Source: Dictyostelium firmibasis (lineage: Eukaryota > Evosea > Eumycetozoa > Dictyosteliales > Dictyosteliaceae). Taken from it: DNA of 64,000 nucleotides. The translations under genes and the position numbers were made by a program. The stretch is taken from the NCBI GenBank assembly GCA_036169595.1, contig CM069765.1:3277501-3341500 (forward strand), written 5' to 3'. The first letter of the stretch is position 1, and the number at the start of each line of letters is the position of its first letter. The notes beneath the pieces are model-generated. The model was not told the DNA's origin, searched no databases, and saw nothing but the letters and a program-made list of their open reading frames with translations. Positions 56,014-64,000 of the stretch are shown here, piece after piece.

Positions 56014-58560
56014 TTATTTTGTTATTGGTTTTTTTGAAGTTAATAAAGTTTTTAAAATAGGTGCTTTGAGAGAACCTTTTGTGGAAAGTAAGCTAGTTGT
56101 TGTTTTACTAACAATTGGTCTTTTTACAGTGGAAAGTGAGCTAGCAGTAGATCTGCTTGAGGAAGTTGTAGTAGATGTGTTACCAATAGATTTTGATTTT
56201 GATACAACGGATGAAGTTAAAGTTGGTGATGGAATGGGTGAAACTGTCTTTGTGGTAGTTGTTGGTGGTAGAGTAGAGGTGTTTGTTGAAGTACTTTTCT
56301 CTGTAATTTTTTTCTTTAAATTTTGCAAATCAGCTAATTTCTTTCTTTTTTCTTCAATTGATACAGTTGCTAAATTGTTTGATGCAGCCAAATTGGTTGA
56401 GGTCTTTTGAACTTTGTTTAGATCTTCTGATTGAATATCAAGGGATGGGAGTGGTCTTTTCTTTGATGAAAGAACTGCGGAACCAATCTTATCTGGGAGA
56501 GGTGTAGTTGTTTTAGATCTAGTCATTATTACACGAGGAGTTGAGATTGAACTAGTTGTTGTGGTAGTAGTTGAAGTTTTTAAAACTGGTGATGTAATTG
56601 TGGGTGATGTTGTTGTTTTAGATTTTAATGATTCTAATTTAGATTTCCATTTGCTGTCGAGCTCAGATCTATCGATGGTTTTGGATAAGGTATTTGGTCT
56701 CTTTAAAGCTGATGAATTGGTTGGTGATGTGGTTGTTGAAAATGTAGATGGTCTAGTTGTGGAGGATCTTAAAGACGATGACATTTTTGTTGCTGTTCGT
56801 ATAGTGGAAGTTGACAATACTTTTGGAACTGCATCATCTACTTTATGGGTTTTAGATACGCTCTTTGATAATTTATTCTTCTTTTCATCGTCCCTATCCT
56901 CTTCCTCGTCTTGATCATCAGCAGTCATCATTGAAGAATTAGTTGATGAATATTGTGATGATGTATCAACTTCAGATGATTCCTCAGTATCTGATGTAAT
57001 CTCCTCCTCTTTAACCATTGATGATTCTTTTGGTGTTATTATTGAATCATCTTCATCCTCATCATCTTCTTTAATTTGTTTGTCTTCTTCGTCTTCGCTT
57101 CCATCATTTTTCTCTTGCTCTTCCTGTTCTTCTTGTTTTACTTTTTCTTCTTCCTCTTTTTGTTGTCTTAATAATTCTAATCTTTCATTTTCCAAACGAA
57201 GTTCTTTTTCTTTTTTTAATTTCTCTTTTTCTAATCTCTCTTTTTCTAGTCTTTCCTTTTCTAAACGCTCTGATCTTATTCTTTCTCTGTCAATTCTTTC
57301 CAATTCTTTTTGGTGTTCCAATCTTTTTTCTTTCTCCAATTTTTTCATTTCTTTTTCTTTTTTAACAAGCTCCTCTTGTGAACGTTGTTTTTCTAAACTT
57401 TCAATTCTTTCCTTTTCCAATCTTTCATTTTCCAATCTTTCATTTTCAAATCTTTCATTTTCCAATATTTCATTTTCCAATCTTTCATTTTCAATACGTT
57501 CAGCTTCTAATCTTTCTTTCTCAATAAGTTCATACTCCAATCTTTCTTTTTCAACACGTTCAGCTTCTAATCTCTCTTTTTCAATACGTTCAACTTCCAA
57601 TCTCTCCTTTTCAATACGTTCGGCTTCCAATCTTTCTTTTTCAATGCGTTCTGCCTCCAATCTTTCTCTCTCAAGACGTTCGGCTTCCAATCTCTCTTTT
57701 TCAATAAGTTCAGCTTCCAATCGTTCTCTCTCAAGACGTTCTGCTTCCAATCTCTCTTTTTCAACACGTTCGGCTTCTAATGTCTCTTTGATTTCTTTGA
57801 TTGTATTGAGATAGATTAATCTTTGGCAGCACATTCTATAGAATGATTGAATTTTAGTGGCAGCAGATAGTTCCAATCTTTCTTTTTCGATACGCTCAGC
57901 TTCTTGTCTATCCTTGATTTCTTTGATTGTGTCAAGATAGGTTAATCTTTGACGATACATTCTATAGAATGATTGAATTTTAGTGGCAGCAAATTCCAAT
58001 CTTTCTTGTTTTAACTTTTGGATTGTTTCAAGATAGATTTTTCTTTGACGATACATTCTATAGGAGGATTGGATGATGACGGCAGATGACTCGACAATGA
58101 CTGTCTTTTGCATCTTTTTCATTTCTTCTGGGTCATCAATTGCGATTGAACCTCTTCTTCTAATCATTTTAGAAAGTATTCTTTCGGTTGGTGTGATTGG
58201 TCCAGCAAATATACCATCATGATCGAGTAATGATTTAAACTTTTGTTGTTTTTGTGGCGTTTTTAGTTGTTTTTGTGGTGTTTGTTGTTGTTTTTTAACT
58301 TTATTATTATCTTTACCGTTTGTAGCATTATTATTTAATTGATTTAATAGATTATTATTTTCTTTTAATGGATTATTTTTATTATCATCCAATAATGATG
58401 ATTTTAAATAATCTTTCATATAACTTTTTTTTGAACCAGGTGTCATTGATGATAAACCAACATTTTCTTTATCAGTGATAACATTCTCTTTCTTTCTCTC
58501 TTCAATGATCTTAATTTCTTTGTTTTTTAAAAACTTTACCGATTTTGATGGAGTGGCCAT
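56014..58560 (-). CDS. IQ-motif protein with long Glu/Arg/Lys helix
   Basis: Single exon, 848 residues. Three IQ calmodulin-binding motifs sit near residues 160-260: AVIIQSSYRMYRQRKIYLE, AATKIQSFYRMYRQRLTYLD and AATKIQSFYRMCCQRLIYLN. They are followed by about 200 residues of LEAERIEKER-type 10-residue repeats forming a continuous charged helix, then acidic and Ser/Thr/Pro-rich sequence ending in a basic tail. The N-terminus (MATPSKSVKFLKNKEIK) and SMTPGSKKS look like phosphorylatable TP/SP sites. The architecture suggests a cytoskeletal or spindle-associated calmodulin-binding protein, but no orthologue is recognised. An E2F-like GCGGGAAA lies about 350 bp upstream. Confidence 0.78.
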   Translation of the reverse strand: MATPSKSVKFLKNKEIKIIEERKKENVITDKENVGLSSMTPGSKKSYMKDYLKSSLLDDNKNNPLKENNNLLNQLNNNATNGKDNNKVKKQQQTPQKQLKTPQKQQKFKSLLDHDGIFAGPITPTERILSKMIRRRGSIAIDDPEEMKKMQKTVIVESSAVIIQSSYRMYRQRKIYLETIQKLKQERLEFAATKIQSFYRMYRQRLTYLDTIKEIKDRQEAERIEKERLELSAATKIQSFYRMCCQRLIYLNTIKEIKETLEAERVEKERLEAERLERERLEAELIEKERLEAERLERERLEAERIEKERLEAERIEKERLEVERIEKERLEAERVEKERLEYELIEKERLEAERIENERLENEILENERFENERLENERLEKERIESLEKQRSQEELVKKEKEMKKLEKEKRLEHQKELERIDRERIRSERLEKERLEKERLEKEKLKKEKELRLENERLELLRQQKEEEEKVKQEEQEEQEKNDGSEDEEDKQIKEDDEDEDDSIITPKESSMVKEEEITSDTEESSEVDTSSQYSSTNSSMMTADDQDEEEDRDDEKKNKLSKSVSKTHKVDDAVPKVLSTSTIRTATKMSSSLRSSTTRPSTFSTTTSPTNSSALKRPNTLSKTIDRSELDSKWKSKLESLKSKTTTSPTITSPVLKTSTTTTTTSSISTPRVIMTRSKTTTPLPDKIGSAVLSSKKRPLPSLDIQSEDLNKVQKTSTNLAASNNLATVSIEEKRKKLADLQNLKKKITEKSTSTNTSTLPPTTTTKTVSPIPSPTLTSSVVSKSKSIGNTSTTTSSSRSTASSLSTVKRPIVSKTTTSLLSTKGSLKAPILKTLLTSKKPITK
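57420..57790 (-). repeat. 30-bp tandem repeats coding LEAERIEKER units
   Basis: Tandem, slightly varied 30-bp units, about 12 copies, in frame. Each encodes a 10-residue Glu/Arg/Lys-rich unit with a hydrophobic residue every fifth position. Confidence 0.85.
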
Positions 58561-59427
58561 TTTTTTTAAAAATTTAATAAATTAATTAAAAAAAATCAAG
58601 AACGAACTATAGAAAAAAAAAATTGATTATGATATGTTAATATTAAAAATATAAAATATTTAAAGTAAATAGAAGTTTACCTTTTATAATATTATTTTAT
58701 TTCTTATTTTTTTTTCCTATTTATTTTTTTATTTTTTATTTTATTTTTATTTGTTTTTTTTTTCTTTATATTTATTTTTTGTAATAGATGGATGATATTC
58801 AAATTTAATTAAAATAATAAAAAAAAAATTTTAAAAAAAAATTGTAAAAAAAAATTAATTAAAAAAAATTAAAATTAAAAATATGTTTCAAATTATAACT
58901 GTGAAAAAAAGCGGGAAATTCAAAAATATTAGAATTTAAAAAAAAAAAAAAAAAAAAATTAATTTATTTTCAGAAGGATATTTACAAATTATTAGAAATA
59001 ATATATTAAATTTTTTATCTAATTTTAATTTTTATTTAATTCTTTTTTTATTGTGTAAAATGTGGTGGCTATAAAAAGAAAAAAAAAAGGAAAAGGAAAT
59101 TTCTTTATTACTGATTACACAAAAAAAACTATCATTATTTCTTATTATCTTTTTTTTACTTAAAGTTTTCATATTATTTGAATTCTCTCAAAAAGTCATA
59201 TTTTTGTTAATGTTTTTTTTTTATTACTTCAATAAAAAAATTGCTGTTTGTGAAATTTTAATTTAATTTTTTTTTTTTTTTTTTTGCTTGATTTTTTTTT
59301 TTTTTTTTTTTGATTTTTTAATTTTTTTTTTTTTTTTTTTTTTTGCTTGATTTTTTTTTTTTTTTTTAGTTTTATTTTTAATCTCAATCACGTTTTGAAA
59401 AAAAATAGACGATTGTCATAAACAATA
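58561..59427. other. Divergent promoter region
   Basis: A/T-rich region between the IQ-motif gene and fps. It contains an E2F-like AGCGGGAAATTC near 58910-58921 and two copies of a TTTGCTTGATTTTT word embedded in T-runs near 59282-59357. No gene seen. Confidence 0.5.
58911..58918. promoter_or_regulatory. E2F-like site (GCGGGAAA)
   Basis: GCGGGAAA equals the canonical E2F/DP core TTTCCCGC on the other strand. It is 350 bp before the IQ-motif gene's ATG and 510 bp before fps. By pattern only. Confidence 0.35.
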
Positions 59428-60523
59428 ATGAACAACCAATCCCTCCATAGAGCCGCTATGATTTCTGAGCATTTAGCACCAACTTCTGGTTTGTATTTTT
59501 ATTTATATATATTTTTTTTATTAGATTCATTTTTAAATTTTTAGATTTTATCATCTTTTTTTGGATGTATTAATTTTTATTTTATTTTATTAATTTTTTT
59601 TTTTTTTAAAAAATAATAAATTTTTAAATTTTTTTTTTTTGCTTGTTTCAAACATTGTATTGTTTTTAAACTCAAATATTAACCCTTTTTTTTTTTTTTT
59701 TTTTGTTTTTAATTAAAATTGTTATTCCATTTTATCTTCTTTTTAAATTTTTTTGTATATTTATTTATTAAATTAATAAAAAATTAAACGTTTATTTATT
59801 TATTATTATTTTTTTATTTTTTTTTATTTCTATTTTTAATAAAAAAATAAAAAATCCTATTTTACCCCCCACCACCAACAGAATTAAATATGAATGAAAC
59901 ATCAGCACCAATAAAGACAGCAAAGGAGGAATTAGCAGATTTTGTTGAAATTTTCCCAATTTTAACCAATGAAATCTTAAAAGAGTTACCAGGTATGGAC
60001 ATGCCACCACAAACCATTGCATGGATTGAGAAGATGATCAACGTCAATGTTGCAGGTGGTAAAATGAATCGTGGTCTCACCGTACTCCACTCTCTTCAAT
60101 TATTAGTTGAAGGTCGTCAATTATCACGTAGTGAAATCTTTTTAGCAAATGTTTTAGGTTGGTGTGTTGAATGGCTCCAAGCATTCTTCTTGGTTGCCGA
60201 TGATATCATGGATCAATCTATCACTCGTAGAGGTCAACCATGTTGGTATAGACAACAAAACCCAATCTCAAACAATGGTACCACCATTGGTTCAATTGCA
60301 ATCAATGATTCTTTCATCTTAGAATCTTGTATCTATATCCTCATTAAAAAATACTTTAGAAATGAACCATACTATGCCGATATCTTAGATATCTTCCATG
60401 AAACCTCTTATCAAACTGAATTAGGTCAATTATTGGATTTAACCACTCAACCAAATAGAGGTGATTTCTCTTTATTCACTTTAAATACGTAAATATCATA
60501 AATAGAAATATTATATCTCCCTT

Positions 60524-60556
<33 letters not shown>

Positions 60557-61084
60557 TATACAAGTATTAATTAATAATATTTATATTTATTTATATAAAG
60601 ATACCGTCGTATTGTTAAATATAAAACTGCATATTATTCATTTTATTTACCAGTTGCATTAGCAATGTTAATGGCAGGTATTAATAGTACACCAGCATTT
60701 TCAACAGCTAAAGATATCTTATTACCAATGGGTGAATTCTTCCAAGTTCAAGATGATTTCTTAGATTGTTATGGTTCACCAGCTGTCATTGGTAAAATTG
60801 GTAGAGATATTGAAGAGAATAAATGTTCATGGATGATTTGTCAAGCAATTCTCAATGGTACACCAGAGCAAATCAATTTATTAAAAAAACATTATGGTCT
60901 CGATAATCCATCCGATGTTGAATTAGTTAAAAAGATTTACGGTGAAATTGGTCTCAAAAAGATCTTTAAAGACTATGAGGATGAATCATATGCCTTCCTT
61001 ACCAGCAAAATCAAATCCGTTAGAATTATGCCACAAGAAGTTTTCATTAAATTATTATCAAAGATTTACAAAAGAGATTTATAA
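59428..61084 (+). CDS. fps: Farnesyl diphosphate synthase
   Basis: Three exons: 59428-59488 (GTTTGT donor), 59882-60488 and 60601-61084; 363 residues. Both Asp-rich prenyltransferase motifs are present: FLVADDIMDQSITRRGQPCW (first DDxxD plus RRG) and FFQVQDDFLDCYG (second DDxxD). GGKMNRGLTVLHS, GQLLDL and the YKRDL-type C-terminus also match. It condenses IPP with DMAPP and geranyl diphosphate to farnesyl diphosphate for sterols, dolichol and prenylation. The residues before the first DDxxD fit short-chain (C15) product control. The 20-residue first exon adds an N-terminal extension (MNNQSLHRAAMISEHLAPTS) that the tandem paralogue lacks. The call is firm. Confidence 0.96.
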
Positions 61085-61701
61085 ATTTTTTATTTTCTTT
61101 TAATAATATTTAAAATATATTTTATATAAAAAAAAAATAAATATAAAAAATAAATATAAAAAATAAACAAGCAATAACATATTTTTTAAATTAAAATCAT
61201 TTTACCTAATTCTTATTTGTTTTTCAAATTTTTTTTTCCCAAAACTTGAAAATAAAGGAAAGCCTACTTGTATTATAAGTAATAGTATTTAATTTAATTT
61301 TTTTTTATATCAAATAATAAACTGTTTTAAAATTAAAATATTTTTTAATTTTTTAAAAAAAATAAATTGACAAAGAGGGGGTGATACTAAAAAAAAAAAA
61401 AAAAAAAAAAAATCTAATCCCATCTTAAAAAAGAAATATAAATAATTAAAAAATTGACTTAATATCCAAACTAAGATTATTTATTTTATTAATTATTGGT
61501 ATATTTTGTATACTATGGAGGTATTAAAAAATTTAAATATTTAAATGTACATAATATTTTTTTTTATAAAAAAAAAAACTTCCCTTAGCAAATTAATTAT
61601 TTAACCTTTTTTTTTTTTTTTTTTTTTTTTTTTGACTTTATTTTATTTACTTCATATATATTTTTATAATTTTTTTATATAATTTTAAAACAAAAAAAAC
61701 A
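61085..61701. other. Spacer between tandem FPS genes
   Basis: A/T-rich, with no gene seen. A mixed stretch at 61255-61285 (AAAGGAAAGCCTACTTGTATT) may be part of the downstream promoter or a 3' end signal. No trace of a third copy. Confidence 0.5.
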
Positions 61702-62847
61702 ATGGATTATTTTTTAAAAAATAAAAATAAAGAGTTGGATGAATTTTCAAAAATTTTTCCAATTTTAATGAATGATATCATTTATGAATTAGAAATTCAG
61801 TCATTCCCAAAAGAATCAATTCAATGGATAGAAACAATGTTAAAAGCAAATGCATTTGGTGGAAAAATGAATAGGGGTATTAGTGTACTTCATTCTTTGG
61901 AATTATTGAAGGAAAATTGTAAACTAACAAGTAACGAAATTTTTCATGCTCAAATTTTGGGTTGGTGTATTGAATTATTTCAAGCTTTCTTTTTAGTTGC
62001 AGATGATATAATGGATCAATCAATTACAAGAAGGGGCCAACCATGTTGGTATAGACAAAAAAAACCAAATTCTCAAGATTTTGTTGGTTCAATTGCAATC
62101 AATGATGCATTTTTAATTGAATCATGTATTTATATTATAATTGAAAAATATTTTATTAATGAATCCTATTATTCAAAAATTTTGAATTTATTTCATAAAA
62201 CCTCTTTTCAAACTCAACTTGGTCAATTATTAGATTTAATAAATCAACCAAATAGAGGTGATTTTTCATTGTTTAATTTAAAAAGGTTTGTATTGATAAA
62301 TATTTATGTGTTAAATTAATTTTTAAAAAATTAATAAAAAAAAAAAAAAAAAATTTATAGATACAATCAAATTGCTCAATATAAAACTGCATATTATTCA
62401 TTTTATTTACCAGTTGCATTAGCAATGTTAATAGCAAAAATAAATTATGAACAAGCATTTTCGACAGCTAAAGATATCTTATTACCAATGGGTGAATTCT
62501 TCCAAGTTCAAGATGATTTCTTAGATTGTTATGGTTCACCAGCTGTCATTGGTAAAATTGGTAGAGATATTGAAGAGAATAAATGTTCATGGATGATTTG
62601 TCAAGCAATTCTCAATGGTACACCAGAACAAACCGAAAAACTTAAAAAACATTATGGTATTGATAATCCATCCGATGTTGAAATTGTAAAAAAGATTTAT
62701 GATGAAATAAATCTTAAAAAAGTTTTTAAAGAATATGAAGATAAAAGTTACAATTTATTAATTGAAAAAATTAAATCCATTTGCATCCATGTACCTCAAG
62801 GGGTATTTTTAAAATTATTATCGAAAATTTATAAAAGAGATTTATAA
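61702..62847 (+). CDS. Farnesyl diphosphate synthase-like paralogue
   Basis: Two exons, 61702-62285 (GTTTGT donor) and 62361-62847; 356 residues. The first DDxxD (FLVADDIMDQ), RRGQPCWYR, GQLLDL and second DDxxD (QVQDDFLDCYG) are all intact, so activity is likely. The intron sits at the same place as the second intron of fps. Exon 1 has diverged widely, including at silent sites and in composition, whereas exon 2 shares tracts of 55 and 164 identical bases with fps at a constant offset of 1760. It lacks the first fps exon. It is probably a short-chain prenyl diphosphate synthase, possibly with altered chain length or expression; the catalytic motifs alone do not tell. Confidence 0.9.
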
Positions 62848-62949
62848 TGAATAATAATAAAAATAATAATAATAAAATAAAAAACATCAATATAGAAAAA
62901 AAAAGGTCCATTTAAATATTATTTTTAATTATTATATTATTATTTCATT

Positions 62950-63358
62950 TTATTCTTGTTGTTCATCCTCAATTCCTCTAACAAATAAAACATTATTACA
63001 TCTAATTAAAACTTCACCTAATGGACCTTTATTTGCACCATCTATCCATTCTTCTGTTGCTGCTAACTAAATAAATTAAAAATTTTTAAATATCAGTACT
63101 ATTGTCTAAAAAAAAAAATAAAAAATAAAAAAAAATAAGGTCATACTTGTAAATTCATATAACTGTCGACTGATGCTAAAATACCACGATACTCCATACC
63201 ACCCCACTTTAAACGAACTGCTATTTTTTTACCTTTTAAACCGTATAAAAATGGTTTTGGTGCTAATGCTTCTATTTTATTCTTTAAAAAAAAAAGGGTG
63301 AAATTAGTTTAATTTGTAATTTTATAAAACAAAAAAAAAAAAGAAAGAAATTTACCAT
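62950..63358 (-). CDS. snrpf: Small nuclear ribonucleoprotein Sm-F
   Basis: Three exons on the minus strand: 63358-63356 (only the ATG), 63281-63147 and 63066-62950; 84 residues. The body matches Sm-F along its length: [47 protein letters not shown] and [19 protein letters not shown]. The Sm1 and Sm2 signatures are both present. It is part of the seven-member Sm ring on U1, U2, U4 and U5 snRNAs. The first coding exon of three bases is inferred because exon 2 has no own start and an ATG is followed directly by a GTAAAT donor 75 bp upstream. Product call is firm; the start is likely. Confidence 0.92.
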
Positions 63359-63562
63359 TTTATTTATTTATATATATGTATATATATATATTATTTTATT
63401 ATTATTAGTGAGGGTTTGGAATTATATGTACAAAAAAAGGGGGTTTTGGGTGATTGTTTCGATTATTTTTTTTTTTAAATGACAATTGGAAGTGATGAAA
63501 TTTTATAAATATAAAAATTTTCGAAATTAATTTTTTTTCATTTTTTTTTTTTTTTTTTATTT

Positions 63563-64000
63563 TTATTTTTTTTTGTTTGTCGTTGTAACATTTTCAATTG
63601 TTTGATTATTTAGTGTAAAATTTTCAAGATCGGGTGAATTTGTTATCCAATTTTTAAATTTAAATTCTTTTAGCTTATTATATTCTTGATAGTATTTTTT
63701 TGATAAATGTTTACAACTATAATAATCACTTTTTCTTTTTTTTTTTTTTTTTTTTTTTTGGAAAATAAATAAAAAGAATTAATATATATATATTTTGGCT
63801 CTCTTAAAATTTTAATAATAAATAATAATAATAATAATATAATAACTACATACAATAATGAATCTATAGAATTATTTTCTTGATTTTCTCCATTTTTTTC
63901 GTTTTCTTTGTCAACATTATTTTTATTTTTAATAATCAACAATAGGTGGTGAAATAATTTAAATAAATTTAATTTACAAATGGATGATCTTTGTGAGATT
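63563..64000 (-). CDS. 3' part of an unknown gene, cut by the window edge
   Basis: Two exons visible: 64000-63854 (GTATGT donor) and 63734-63563. The first is open to the edge and reads [20 protein letters not shown], then an Asn/Glu-rich stretch ([20 protein letters not shown]). The second reads [20 protein letters not shown], then [20 protein letters not shown], to a TAA. The junction keeps frame over a 119-bp intron that includes a T-run. No domain recognised. It would start to the right of the window. Confidence 0.55.

Noticed and set aside
57080-57814. 244-residue Ser-rich open frame on the plus strand
   Set aside because: It is antisense to the LEAERIEKER repeats; its SNLSFSKRSA pattern is only the reverse reading of the 30-bp units.

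Overview
The window is nuclear DNA of a social amoeba and is almost certainly Dictyostelium discoideum. This rests on very A+T-rich intergenic DNA full of long A and T runs, AAT and CAA repeats read as poly-Asn and poly-Gln inside coding exons, short A+T-rich introns (GTAAGT/GTATGT/GTAAAT donors, TAG acceptors), compact genes with 100-1400 bp spacers, and recognisable amoebozoan orthologues. I saw no tRNA, rRNA, CRISPR array, LTR element or viral gene. Gene symbols are by recognition only, because no database search was possible.

Layout. 1-4553: 3' part of a RasGEF gene. 7592-9394: Ste20/Fray-type kinase. 10002-11438: aminoglycoside/choline-kinase-like phosphotransferase. 11835-13376 (minus): five-exon choline/ethanolamine phosphotransferase. 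14218-14989 (minus): twin-CX9C EMI1-like protein. 15217-18461: large, probably mitochondrial protein with 48 Gln in a row. 18531-20655 (minus): actin-interacting protein 1. 21223-21561 (minus): small Asn-rich protein. 22285-25614: four-exon WD40 protein. 25929-27764: ETF-ubiquinone oxidoreductase. 28056-29250 (minus): proteasome subunit alpha-6. 30647-34102: NDR-like AGC kinase. 34836-36173: TAF11. 36415-38128: Tad3/ADAT3-like tRNA deaminase subunit. 38233-38925 (minus): unknown gene, perhaps with an extra 5' exon at 38990-39113.

From about 39.1 to 45 kb there is an unusual island. It holds three tiny two-exon genes (40-50 residues), a PIF/Harbinger-like DDE transposase gene with two introns, and several gene scraps. 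After it come a DUF4282 membrane protein (45101-45628, minus), a SET/MYND protein (46157-47983), a DDX60-type DExH helicase (48201-53985), a five-exon WDR82/Swd2 homologue (54187-55552, minus), an IQ-motif/ER-K-helix protein (56014-58560, minus), farnesyl diphosphate synthase (59428-61084) with a tandem paralogue (61702-62847), Sm-F (62950-63358, minus) and the 3' part of an unknown minus-strand gene running off the right edge.

The genes are mostly unrelated housekeeping and signalling functions, as is usual for this genome. The main exception is the tandem FPS pair, whose second exons share long identical tracts while the first exons have diverged, which points to recent gene conversion. Other points for a second look are the tiny-gene family with a conserved 3' exon, two eIF3j-like acidic Trp motifs in the DDX60-type helicase, a Harbinger-type gene with host-like introns, a 36-nt perfect palindrome between convergent genes, and an Sm-F gene whose first coding exon is only ATG.
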